DNA of 44,539 nucleotides. Source: Calothrix sp. MO_167.B42. Lineage in GTDB: Bacteria > Cyanobacteriota > Cyanobacteriia > Cyanobacteriales > Nostocaceae. The DNA lies in NCBI GenBank assembly GCA_030065255.1, contig JASJCX010000015.1:1-44539 (forward strand), in the 5' to 3' direction. The translations under genes and the position numbers were made by a program. This document shows, piece by piece, positions 6,716 to 15,137 of this stretch. The notes under the pieces are model-generated. The model saw only the letters and a list, made by a program, of their open reading frames with translations. It was not told the origin of the DNA and made no database searches. Every line of letters begins with the position of its first letter. Position 1 is the stretch's first letter.

Positions 6716-9430
6716 CTATGTTAAAACTTTTTGTGGTTGAATTTCGTGAATATCTGCCAAACACATACGAACTTCCTTGTAGTCAGGATTTAGTTCCAAG
6801 GCTTTTTTCAAATAAGCCTCAGCAGTAACCAAATCCCCTACTTTCTTCCGCATGAGACCCAATTTATGATTTAATTTTGCATAGTAAACTTTTTTGTCAG
6901 AAGAGAGTTTAGATTGAGCATGGAGTGCATTGCCTAAATTGATATCTGCTTCAATGCAATTAGGTTGAATTTTAACTGCTTTTTGATAGCATATTATTGC
7001 TTGGGACCATTTACCTTGTTGCTGCAAAGTATAGCCGAGGTTATTATGAATTGATGCTGCATCTGGTCGTAGAGCGATCGCTTTTTTGTAAGCATCTTCA
7101 GCTGCTGGTAATTCTTCTTGAAGTTGATAGAGATTACCCAAAGCAAACCAAATCTTCACTGAGTCTGGTTGTCCTTGTGCGGCCCAACTGAATAATTCCT
7201 CCGCTTGTTGCAGTTCGCCTTTTTGTTGCGCCATCATAGCCAAACCATATAATGCTTCTGGGTGGTTTGATTGCATAGCCAAAACTTGTTGGTAAGTTTG
7301 CTGTGCAGACTCTAAATGATTGGCTCTATGTTCTTTAATGGCCAAACGTAAAGTATCGGTAATATTATCTGCGGTAGATACCCTTTGCTTGCCAACAACA
7401 TCAAATAAAAATTCTTCTAAAGCTCGAACTGGTTTGAGGTCGTTATATAGTTTATGCTTGTTTTGGGCAATCAAATTAGATATATGTTGGCGATATTCAA
7501 CATCTTTCCCCAGACGGATAGCAATTTGTACATATTCTTCTTTACTAGATGCGATGGTTTCTTCAATCCCCATCATCTTTAAGATTGCCATCACATGTCT
7601 TCCCCGCATCATTTCTCCTGGATAGGTAACAATCGGGACATTGAAAGCAGTCGATTCCATGGTTGTGTTATTCCCCGACCAACCAATATTATCCAGGAAA
7701 ATATCTGCAATGGCTGTGACTCCAGCAAATCTCCCAGCTTTTAAACGGGGTAAAAAGACACAATAATCTTGATAATTAAGTCCAAATTCTTCAAAAGCCT
7801 GTTTTAGTCTTTGCTGGAATATTTCCGTTATAAATTGACCATCGTTCTGGATAAAGACAAATTTGCATTTATCTACATCTCGAGCAATTCTCGGAAAAAC
7901 ATCATCATTTTGGGGTAGATACTTGTATAAAGATTGACAGCTCCAAAACATGATATCGTCTTCTGCAATGCCAATATCTGCTTTAGATACAGGTTTTGGT
8001 GGAATGTCCAAATGTGTGTAATGAACTGCCATATTTGGTAATCTAATCAGCTGCTCGGTATAATGCTCCTGTGCATTCTCCGGTTCCATTAAATCACTAC
8101 TCAAGTGGTAGTCAATAGTTGGTAAACCACTTGTTTCTGGGTGTCCTCCAAAGACAATTTGAGTCGGAGCTAGTTTGAGACACCCCAACTGCACTGTTGT
8201 AGGATCCATGCCAAACTCTGGAAAAATTAGGGCGTGTAATTTGTCTTTTTGTATAGCCTCAGCCCATTTTTCCAGTGGTAAAGGACCTTGAGCAAACTTA
8301 TCAAATGCTTTCGCTGCTTTGACAGTTTCCTCATCCTGTTTCAAGTTGGTATTTGTATAGTAGCCAAATAATTCAAACTGACTTCTGTCCAGGTTTTCCA
8401 CCCAACCCTTCATGGGGATTTTCCAAACAGAATGCTTGTAAAAATATCCAGAGACAAAACCGATGCGAATCTTCTCGTTTGGTTGCAAATCTGGCAAAGG
8501 AATATCCTGACTCCATTGGGGATAGCAGTTTGACATGATGTGAACAATCATATCCCCATAAATCTGCTGCAAATTGCGATCGTTTAAACCTTGATAAGCT
8601 AGAAAAAAGGGTTGGGATGTACCTACTACATCTGCAGCCCTCTTTAACTCTTGGGAGGTGGCTTGTTTATAATGTTGAGCTAAATTTTGTAGATGGTGTT
8701 GATAATTTTTTCGCCTGATTTCTATCTCTGCAAAATTTTTATAAATAATTGGTAGTTGAGTTATACAAATACAAAATTTAGCTAGATCCAAGTCTGGCTG
8801 AATTTTTAGGGCTTCTTGGTAGGCCTCAACAGCAGCCTCTAATTTACCTTGCTCTTTAAGTACATTACCCAAATTGCAATGAACTTCAATAAATTCAGGT
8901 TTTTGCTTTAAGGCTTGTTGGTAAGACTTCACTGCATCTGAAAATTTTCCCTGTTTTTTGAGTACAATTCCCAAATTACAATAAGCCTCAGCATAGTCAG
9001 GTTTTTGCTTTAAGGCTTTTTCATAGGATTCTACAGCAGCTGGTAAGTTGCCTGTTTTAGCTAATACAGTTCCCAAATTATAATAAGTTATAGCAGAGTT
9101 GGGTTCATTTTTTAAGGCTTCCTCATAAGAGGATATAGCAGATAATAACTTGCCTTGTTGTTGAAATAAATTTCCCAAATTGATATGTGCTTTAGTATAA
9201 GCAGGCTTTAGCTGTAATGCTTTTTGATAAGCTTTTACAGCTTCATCCATTTTGCCTTGTTGTTTGAATAAATTTCCTAAATTGTAATAAACTCCAGCAC
9301 TATCGGGTTTTAATTTTAATATTTTTTGATAGTAATTGGCAGCTATTTCTAAGTTGCCCAACTGTTCTTGCTCAACTGCAACGTTAAACAAAGATTTAAT
9401 GTTAGATTCTAAATTACTTTCCGTATTCAT
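6716..9430 (-). CDS. TPR protein with O-GlcNAc-transferase-like (GT41, SPINDLY-type) domain
   Basis: A 904-residue protein. Residues about 10-225 are tandem tetratricopeptide repeats (for example YNLGNLFKQQGKMDEAVKAY). Residues about 315-670 match the catalytic region of GT41 glycosyltransferases: KIRIGFVSGYFYKHSVWKIP, the FGGHPETSGLPTIDYHLSSD stretch, CKFVFIQNDGQ, then the nucleotide-sugar-binding loop DNIGWSGNNTTMESTAFNVP with VTYPGE and the RGRHVMAIL helix. Residues about 700-895 are a second TPR array. Enzymes of this family transfer a sugar from a nucleotide donor to Ser/Thr of proteins. The gene lies between the RTX gene and the double-glycine peptides, all on one strand, which suggests that secreted cargo could be glycosylated before export. 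That link is inference; the family assignment is firm. Confidence 0.88.
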   Translation of the reverse strand: MNTESNLESNIKSLFNVAVEQEQLGNLEIAANYYQKILKLKPDSAGVYYNLGNLFKQQGKMDEAVKAYQKALQLKPAYTKAHINLGNLFQQQGKLLSAISSYEEALKNEPNSAITYYNLGTVLAKTGNLPAAVESYEKALKQKPDYAEAYCNLGIVLKKQGKFSDAVKSYQQALKQKPEFIEVHCNLGNVLKEQGKLEAAVEAYQEALKIQPDLDLAKFCICITQLPIIYKNFAEIEIRRKNYQHHLQNLAQHYKQATSQELKRAADVVGTSQPFFLAYQGLNDRNLQQIYGDMIVHIMSNCYPQWSQDIPLPDLQPNEKIRIGFVSGYFYKHSVWKIPMKGWVENLDRSQFELFGYYTNTNLKQDEETVKAAKAFDKFAQGPLPLEKWAEAIQKDKLHALIFPEFGMDPTTVQLGCLKLAPTQIVFGGHPETSGLPTIDYHLSSDLMEPENAQEHYTEQLIRLPNMAVHYTHLDIPPKPVSKADIGIAEDDIMFWSCQSLYKYLPQNDDVFPRIARDVDKCKFVFIQNDGQFITEIFQQRLKQAFEEFGLNYQDYCVFLPRLKAGRFAGVTAIADIFLDNIGWSGNNTTMESTAFNVPIVTYPGEMMRGRHVMAILKMMGIEETIASSKEEYVQIAIRLGKDVEYRQHISNLIAQNKHKLYNDLKPVRALEEFLFDVVGKQRVSTADNITDTLRLAIKEHRANHLESAQQTYQQVLAMQSNHPEALYGLAMMAQQKGELQQAEELFSWAAQGQPDSVKIWFALGNLYQLQEELPAAEDAYKKAIALRPDAASIHNNLGYTLQQQGKWSQAIICYQKAVKIQPNCIEADINLGNALHAQSKLSSDKKVYYAKLNHKLGLMRKKVGDLVTAEAYLKKALELNPDYKEVRMCLADIHEIQPQKVLT

Positions 9431-9566
9431 AGCCTACAAATATTAAAACAAAAAAACAGATTATTTAGTGAGGTGATTAATACCAACCTCACTTTATACC
9501 TGTAGAGATTTATTCTCAGGTTAATCCCAACCTGGTGTGAAGAGTAATGCTAAATATTTTACATAC

Positions 9567-10643
9567 TTAAACAAACTCAAAAGAAGGAGAACCCAAAACA
9601 GAACCAATGTCCACACCACTAAATGCAACTATGAGATCACCATTGAAGCGAATCAGACCATTGCCATTGACATCATTAGAAAAACTATACCCATTTGGGT
9701 CGCTTCCGTTAATACGGACAATATCTACACCGAGTTCAAAGTCTTGAATCAAAGCAAAATCATCATTACCCAAACTGGTATAGAAGACAGACTCAGTATC
9801 ACCAAGAACAAAAGTATCTGCTCCACTATTACCAGTTAGGAAGTCAATTTCACCGCCAGTCCCACCTGTAAGGGTATCATCCCCTGCACCACCGAAAAGG
9901 TTATCAACTCCTGTACCACCTATGAGGTTATCATTACCATCTTCACCAAGGAGAAGATCGTTACCTCGTCCCCCACTCAGGTCATCATTACCACTAGGAG
10001 AAGAATTATTTGAGCCACCTAATAGGGTATCGTCGCCAGAGCCCCCTAGGACAGAGTCGTCTCCTCCTTGACCAAAAAGCAAGTCATTATCACCACCACC
10101 ATTAATATCATCGTTACCTGCACCACCAAGGAGAAAGTCGTTACCATTACTGCCAGAGATAAAATCATTGTCGTCACCACCATCAATTGTTTCATCTCCA
10201 CGGCTGCCAACTAGACTATCATTGCCAGTTCCCCCGATTAGAGTGTCACTTCCTTCTCCAGCAGTTAGAGTATCATTTCCACTACCACCATCAAGGAAAT
10301 CATTTCCTCGACCACCAACTAGGAGATCATCCCCGTTTTCGCCATAGAGTTCATCGTCGCCATCATCTCCATCGAGTAAATCATTTCCATCCCCACCAAA
10401 AAGGGTGTCATTTCCATCCCCACCTAAAAGGGTGTCCATGCCATTACTAACACCATCCCCATCACCAAACATGAAGTCATCACCGGCATAGCCTCGGAGG
10501 AGATCATCACCTCCAAAACCAACGAGAGTTTCGTTCTGAGGGATAAACTGACCACCTTGTCTTTCTCTAGCCCCATAGATAGTATCATTTTCATTAGTAC
10601 CTAAAGCTAAATCTTCGCCTAATTCTAACCGAATGAGTGCCAT
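9567..10643 (-). CDS. RTX (hemolysin-type calcium-binding repeat) secreted protein
   Basis: A 358-residue protein made largely of GGxGxDxLx nonapeptide repeats from about residue 40 to 275 ([20 protein letters not shown] and many more), which fold into a calcium-binding beta-roll outside the cell. The last about 85 residues ([15 protein letters not shown], then [16 protein letters not shown]) form the C-terminal module common in cyanobacterial type I secretion substrates. No N-terminal signal or GG leader is seen. A good ribosome-binding site (TAGGAGATAAAAAT) precedes the ATG. Being downstream of the exporter and HlyD genes, it could be another substrate of that machine or of a separate HlyB-type exporter. 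No enzymatic domain is present. Confidence 0.9.
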   Translation of the reverse strand: MALIRLELGEDLALGTNENDTIYGARERQGGQFIPQNETLVGFGGDDLLRGYAGDDFMFGDGDGVSNGMDTLLGGDGNDTLFGGDGNDLLDGDDGDDELYGENGDDLLVGGRGNDFLDGGSGNDTLTAGEGSDTLIGGTGNDSLVGSRGDETIDGGDDNDFISGSNGNDFLLGGAGNDDINGGGDNDLLFGQGGDDSVLGGSGDDTLLGGSNNSSPSGNDDLSGGRGNDLLLGEDGNDNLIGGTGVDNLFGGAGDDTLTGGTGGEIDFLTGNSGADTFVLGDTESVFYTSLGNDDFALIQDFELGVDIVRINGSDPNGYSFSNDVNGNGLIRFNGDLIVAFSGVDIGSVLGSPSFEFV

Positions 10644-10821
10644 ATTTTTATCTCCTATAATTAAATGCCAAAACTAATAGTTAGTTGGTGTTTATTATGC
10701 AGAATCATTACTTATCCTCAGAGTCAATGACTTAATCCGCAATCATTTCTGCTGTTGTATAACAAGGACTTCAAGCTTTTTAAGCTATATATTTAAATCT
10801 AATAAATATTTAGCTTCAATA

Positions 10822-10924
10822 ATATCATGTCCGCTTGAACACTTACGATAAAAGTAACGCTGAGATTTTTAAATATAAAGAATCTGGAGATTTTATATCG
10901 TAACTAATTACCCGGACATGATAT
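10822..10924. repeat. MITE-like element, 103 bp
   Basis: ATATCATGTCCG (10822-10833) and CGGACATGATAT (10913-10924) form perfect 12-bp terminal inverted repeats. A nested 8-bp inverted pair, TTACGATA and TATCGTAA, lies inside. No coding potential is seen. It sits upstream of the RTX gene. Confidence 0.6.
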
Positions 10925-11163
10925 AACTCCTAAATAACCAAAATAATTATCTTTTTGGTTCACGTAAACCAAAATTTCATAGCAAATTTAATGCAGTGTG
11001 GGGAAGCATTTTTGCAGTTTTCTTTTACGCAAACCTTAATTTCATTAACAGTGTTTAATACAAGTGCAAAATATACTATGGTGGGCTTTATATTTGGAAT
11101 CTCATTAATAGCTTGAAAATATTACTAAATAAAACTTTATACTTAACAGATGACGTTGGGCAT

Positions 11164-11205
11164 GAATTATCACTGAAAGCTTATTAGAGCTTTCAGTGAT
11201 AATTC
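11164..11205. terminator. 18-bp perfect hairpin downstream of the DV-repeat precursor
   Basis: GAATTATCACTGAAAGCT and its exact reverse complement are separated by a 6-base loop. There is no U-tract on the minus strand, so it may end or stabilise the minus-strand precursor transcript rather than act as a classical terminator. Confidence 0.5.
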
Positions 11206-11227
11206 TCATCTTTTGAGGTTTTTCTAT

Positions 11228-11264
11228 AGTTACCTTAGTTGGTAAATTACAAACTAAGGTAACT
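11228..11264. terminator. 13-bp perfect hairpin downstream of the DV-repeat precursor
   Basis: AGTTACCTTAGTT and AACTAAGGTAACT pair perfectly around an 11-base loop, about 50 bases past the precursor stop. Together with the next hairpin it makes a tandem 3'-end structure. Confidence 0.5.
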
Positions 11265-11316
11265 GTTCGCACAACCTCTTTCCAAAGTCTTGGAGAAGTT
11301 AAATTGAAACTACTTA

Positions 11317-11607
11317 TTAGTAGGTAGCAGAATTAGCTTCAGAGAAAGATTCAGAAGAACCGTCAGTGGTTTGTGTCCATGCATCACTTTGAGAAACGGT
11401 GTTGTTACCAAGAGCATCAGCAGAAGCAGTAGCAGTAGCAGTATTACCAACTGCATCAGCGTAACCACTGATGTTAACCTCAACATCAACATCAACATCA
11501 ACATCAAGATCCTTATCTAGCTCTAAGTTGCTATTGAAGGTAACACCACCGCCACCGATGATTTCTTCGTTGGTAACTTCTAAGTAGTTTAGGTCATTAA
11601 TAATCAT
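11317..11607 (-). CDS. Double-glycine precursor with acidic DV repeats
   Basis: A 96-residue protein with a short leader (MIINDLNYLEVTNEEIIGG) and a run of four glycines at residues 18-21, so C39 cleavage after a GG pair is predicted. The cargo has an alternating Asp-Val block (LDVDVDVDVEVN, residues about 34-45) and then an Ala/Thr/Ser/Asn-rich tail (TATATASADALG, SSESFSEANSATY) without cysteines. The leader type recurs in heterocystous cyanobacteria near C39 exporters. The ribosome-binding site CAGGAGAAAAACCA precedes the ATG. The gene is on the exporter strand, downstream of the parvulin-like gene. The Ser/Thr-rich tail would suit O-glycosylation by the nearby GT41 protein (inference). The cargo could be structural or adhesive rather than toxic. 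Confidence 0.8.
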   Translation of the reverse strand: MIINDLNYLEVTNEEIIGGGGVTFNSNLELDKDLDVDVDVDVEVNISGYADAVGNTATATASADALGNNTVSQSDAWTQTTDGSSESFSEANSATY

Positions 11608-12033
11608 TGGTTTTTCTCCTGAAAATTACTTAATTTGTTTGGGATTTTTGTCTGTGAGCTGTTTGTTTTTGCTCACATTTATAATATAGGATAATTAATT
11701 TTAAAAGTCAATATGTTTTTCCCATTTGTTTACAATTAGAAATAATATTTTTAGCGCAATAAAAACAAATAATCCTAACATTAAAAACAATAAATTTAAC
11801 GCAAAAATCTCATGGCTATAGTAAATAATTGCCATGAGTTAACTATTTATAAAAGCAAAAGCAACTTGCATAGCAAAGCTTACAAGACTTAGCGTTTATT
11901 TTTCTTGTTTAATTAAATACAAACTATTAATGATTTGTTTTAATATTTTTCCTCATTTTATGGAAAATAAAACTAATGTTAAATAACTGTAGATATACTA
12001 CTTATTCATGGCTATAAAATAATTTTTAATGCA
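11608..12033. other. AT-rich intergenic spacer
   Basis: About 425 very AT-rich bases upstream of the DV-repeat precursor, which must contain that gene's promoter if it is transcribed on its own. No gene or strong hairpin was seen. Confidence 0.4.
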
Positions 12034-12813
12034 CTAAGACTGATTCACTAATTTATCTTTTTGTTCAATTAAATTTGGATCCATCTGAATAGCTACATCT
12101 AAAAATTTCAGCTCTCGGTTTAACCAATCATTGAATGATTCAGAAATAATTTTATCTCTTAATACCTCATCTAGTTCCGGCTGAATTATCTCTTCTACCC
12201 AAATTAAATACACACCTTTGGGTGTACTAATTGGTTTAATAATCCCTGGTAAGGAAGTAGCAAATATAACCGAAGCAATCTCTGGGCGAAAATCTTTACG
12301 ATATTTAACTCCTTGATATCCATAAGTACGACGAAGTTCTATATCCTGTATATATAAACGAGCTATTTCTGGAAAAGTGATTTCGCCTTCTTCCAGTGCA
12401 TAAAATAACTCGAAAGCTAAATCTCTATCCTCGAAAACAACTTCATACGTAACGGCAGCATCATAATCTATCCGATTCTCATAAAAGAATTTTTCAATTT
12501 TAGTCGAAAATAAATGATTTGCTAGTTTCTTAGAAATCAAACTGTTATGAACTAATTCTTCAAAATCCATCACAGACAAATGATGTTTGTCTAACCAAGC
12601 CCAGGTATCTTTAGCTGTAGCCAGTTTTTTCTCTAACCTGACTTTATCGCACTCTGACTGCAATTCTGCTTCTGTGACTTCAATACCAGCTTTATTAGCT
12701 GTTTCCAGGATAATTGTTTGAGATGCTATGGCTTCTATAACACTAGGTATCTGACAGGATAATTTGAGCCTGTGAATAATGTCTGAAATTGAAATGGTTA
12801 GATGTTCGGGCAT
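12034..12813 (-). CDS. SurA/parvulin-like peptidylprolyl isomerase
   Basis: A 259-residue protein. The N-terminal half is helical and SurA-like (residues about 20-110, IEVTEAELQSECDKVRLEKK). Residues about 130-225 fit a degenerate parvulin (PpiC) domain: LFYALEEGEITFPEIARLY, RPEIASVIFATSLPGIIKPI, then STPKGVYLIWVEEI. No signal peptide is evident, so it may act in the cytoplasm or be exported otherwise. Genes of this type are regularly found beside HlyD and C39-exporter genes in cyanobacteria, where they are thought to chaperone substrates. It lies downstream of HlyD on the same strand. Isomerase activity is uncertain. Confidence 0.75.
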   Translation of the reverse strand: MPEHLTISISDIIHRLKLSCQIPSVIEAIASQTIILETANKAGIEVTEAELQSECDKVRLEKKLATAKDTWAWLDKHHLSVMDFEELVHNSLISKKLANHLFSTKIEKFFYENRIDYDAAVTYEVVFEDRDLAFELFYALEEGEITFPEIARLYIQDIELRRTYGYQGVKYRKDFRPEIASVIFATSLPGIIKPISTPKGVYLIWVEEIIQPELDEVLRDKIISESFNDWLNRELKFLDVAIQMDPNLIEQKDKLVNQS

Positions 12814-13191
12814 GATGCCAATTGATGAAGAAAGTAGTTTTGGATTTATATAGATTGATTTATAGGATTGACTTGCGGGCAGGTAAAATTTACGTCTTTA
12901 GTAATTGTGAATTGCCTTGTTTTGTGAAAACAGTGCAACATAGAATTTAATTGCTATTAATCATTAAAGTAGAACTTCAAATCACAGTCTAGGTCACTTT
13001 GGTAGTAACAATGGTTCTAAAAGCTAAGATTCTGACTTTTTCTCCCTGATGACAAAAAATATCGGACTTCTTGAGGAAATCCAATATCTAGCGAGCATCT
13101 TGATTTTTAAAATTTACTAAGATTTAGGTTGTCATTGCAAATTTAGCAAAGCGGAATGACGCAATCACCAAGTCTAGATGTTGTGATTGCA
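12814..13191. other. Intergenic spacer between the parvulin-like and small HTH genes
   Basis: About 380 bases with no supported gene. It ends in the palindromic repeat that begins at 13192. Confidence 0.35.
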
Positions 13192-13224
13192 CCAGTCCTG
13201 GCGGACACGCTACGCGGGGACTGG
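13192..13224. repeat. Short palindromic cyanobacterial repeat
   Basis: CCAGTCC (13192-13198) and GGACTGG (13218-13224) enclose the core TGGCGGACACGCTACGCG, resembling the short repeats rich in CGCTACGCG scattered through heterocystous cyanobacterial genomes. It supplies the final codons and the stop of the small gene at 13210-13413. Confidence 0.6.
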
Positions 13225-13413
13225 TATAGGAGGTGGCGATAATTCTTTATCAATTCTTTCTGCGAGCTTATAAGCCATTGAGGGGGGATTTCGATAATTA
13301 CTGGCAGTTTTTCTAAATCCCCACCGCCTAGCTTCAGCTTCTGAAACTCCAAACTCTAAAGCGAGTTTGTGATAAGACCAGCTATATTTTCTCATTAACT
13401 CAATGGGATGCAT
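13210..13413 (-). CDS. Small HTH-like hypothetical protein
   Basis: A 67-residue protein starting MHPIELMRKYSWSYHKLALE, followed by FGVSEAEARRWGFRKTASN, which reads like a helix-turn-helix (LALEFGVSEAEARRWG) and could bind DNA. The C-terminus KELSPPPIPVPA is partly encoded by a repeat element (13192-13224), so the native tail may have been replaced or cut. It lies between hlyD and the parvulin-like gene on the same strand and may be co-transcribed with them. No specific family is recognised. Confidence 0.55.
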   Translation of the reverse strand: MHPIELMRKYSWSYHKLALEFGVSEAEARRWGFRKTASNYRNPPSMAYKLAERIDKELSPPPIPVPA

Positions 13414-13516
13414 AACTTTGTTCCTGCTGACTTAATTCTGTAAAAACTGTAAGTATTGACCAAATAATCTAGTTACTCATTAAGTAGGGGTATGGCGTTA
13501 ATTAGATTGTTGATTT

Positions 13517-15067
13517 TTACATTTCTAAACCATCTTTTTGTAATTTCTTAAATGGATCTAAAACAAAGTCAATAATTCGACGCTGGCGAATAATAACTTC
13601 AGCGTTTGCTGTTTGACCAGCAGTTAAATAAACACGTTTTTCGCCATTATCGACATACTGTTGCTTTAAAGTAATTTCTAATTCAAAACTTTCACTATTT
13701 CCTTGGGGTGTTTGTTGCATTTTTGAATCAGGAGATACCCAAGTTACTTCTCCTTCCACAATCCCGTACTCTTGGAAAGGATAGGCATCAAACTTGACTT
13801 TAACTGGCATTCCCACCTTTAAGAAGCCACTATCTTGTATGGGCATTTGGGCTTTGAGAACAACATCAGCATTTTTGGGTGCAATTTGGGCAATCCGTTG
13901 CCCTGGTTGTACTACTTCTCCTGATTTACTAAATGGCAATTCAAAAATCACACCATCAATGGGCGATCGCACAATCCGTTGTTTTAACTGTATATTTAAA
14001 GATGCTATCTCACCTTTGGTTTGAGCGATTTGGGATTCTAGTGCGGTAGCTTGCTTATCTATATCTTTGAGTTGTTCTTGATTCTTCAAAATTGACAATT
14101 TACCAGCTTGGAGTAAGCTTTGATAGCTATTTTTCTCTTCTTGCAGTTGCAGTTTTGCTTGTTCAATATCAGCCTCTAACTGGTTCATTGTCGCCTGAAA
14201 ACGGCTGTTTTCTTCTGTTAGGCGTAATTTTGATTGTTTAAGGTCAGATTTGGCTTTTTCATAGAGTCGTTTACTTTCTTGTTCTTGCTTGAGTAGTTCA
14301 TCAACTTGATTGATAGAAACAGCACCATCTTTCATCAGGTTGCTAAACCGTTGGACTTGTCTAGAATCTATAGTTAAACGCTTTTGAGAGGCATTTTTAT
14401 CATTCAACGAGGCATGAATTTGTTGATTGACTTGATTGACTAATGCTTGTTTTTCTAGCCTTTGTAGATAATATATACTTGTTTTAGCAGCCAGATTTTG
14501 TTTTGCCTGGTTGACTTTGGAGAGTTTCTCTAAGGCTTGGGATTGGTTTTGTTGTTCTTGGGTACTAAGAGTTAACTGAATTTGATTTTTGATTACATCT
14601 AATTGTGCCCTTTGATTTAGAAATCCAGTCAGCTTTGCCTCGGCTTGTTGCAGCTGTGTTTGTAAAACATCAGCATCGAGTTCTAGTAAGGTTTGTCCTG
14701 CTTTGACAGTGTCACCTTCTTTTACATTGACAAGTTTCACACTCCCAGCAGCTAGGGAATCCAATTTTTGGGTTGCGCCTTTAGGCTCTATCCGTCCCTT
14801 AGCACTTCCCGTTTCATCCACTTTAGACATTGTTGCCCAGGGTATACCAAGGGCTGCAAAGAAAATTAGGGCATACAATACACCATGAGTCCACAACTTG
14901 GGTAAAGCATCTAATAACTCTTTTGTAGCATAGTGGAGGTCATTGTTATCATCTACTGGGAGGTTTTCATTGCCTCCAGTATTTTCATCATCAACTTTGT
15001 CGTGTATGTACTCGTCATATTCTTTTGGTGCAAGTACAGATGAAGAATTGGAAGATCGATATGGCAT
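13517..15067 (-). CDS. HlyD-family membrane fusion protein of a type I exporter
   Basis: A 516-residue periplasmic adaptor. A cytoplasmic N-terminus of about 60 residues precedes one membrane helix (VLYALIFFAALGIPWATMSK). A split lipoyl-like domain follows (AAGSVKLVNVKEGDTVKAGQ with LLELDADVL, residues about 108-135). A long coiled coil occupies about residues 140-370. The second lipoyl half (QRIVRSPIDGVIFELPFSKS, then GEVVQPGQ) and a beta-barrel domain (KVGMPVKVKFDAYPFQEYG) close the protein. It would link the ABC exporter at 15138-18236 to a TolC-type outer-membrane channel, which is not encoded here. The gene follows the exporter by 70 bp on the same strand, so one operon is likely. Confidence 0.92.
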   Translation of the reverse strand: MPYRSSNSSSVLAPKEYDEYIHDKVDDENTGGNENLPVDDNNDLHYATKELLDALPKLWTHGVLYALIFFAALGIPWATMSKVDETGSAKGRIEPKGATQKLDSLAAGSVKLVNVKEGDTVKAGQTLLELDADVLQTQLQQAEAKLTGFLNQRAQLDVIKNQIQLTLSTQEQQNQSQALEKLSKVNQAKQNLAAKTSIYYLQRLEKQALVNQVNQQIHASLNDKNASQKRLTIDSRQVQRFSNLMKDGAVSINQVDELLKQEQESKRLYEKAKSDLKQSKLRLTEENSRFQATMNQLEADIEQAKLQLQEEKNSYQSLLQAGKLSILKNQEQLKDIDKQATALESQIAQTKGEIASLNIQLKQRIVRSPIDGVIFELPFSKSGEVVQPGQRIAQIAPKNADVVLKAQMPIQDSGFLKVGMPVKVKFDAYPFQEYGIVEGEVTWVSPDSKMQQTPQGNSESFELEITLKQQYVDNGEKRVYLTAGQTANAEVIIRQRRIIDFVLDPFKKLQKDGLEM

Positions 15068-15137
15068 AACTCTATTTCCCAGAATTGACAGATGAAGATG
15101 TAGAGATCCGATGTTGATTCTCTACAATTTTCCTGGC

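Larger units (their letters stand above)
10644..11316. other. Intergenic region upstream of the RTX gene
   Basis: About 670 bases holding the 103-bp MITE-like element, two related short motifs (CGTAAACCAAAATTTCAT and ACGCAAACCTTAATTTCATT, near 10963 and 11027) and two perfect hairpins at 11164-11205 and 11228-11264. The rest is AT-rich without a supported gene. Confidence 0.5.

Noticed and set aside
9567-10643. Plus-strand His-rich frame opposite the RTX gene
   Set aside because: Antisense shadow of the Gly/Asp repeats.
13143-13352. Alternative minus-strand frame overlapping the small HTH-like gene
   Set aside because: It runs through the palindromic repeat and overlaps a better frame that has a helix-turn-helix-like pattern.
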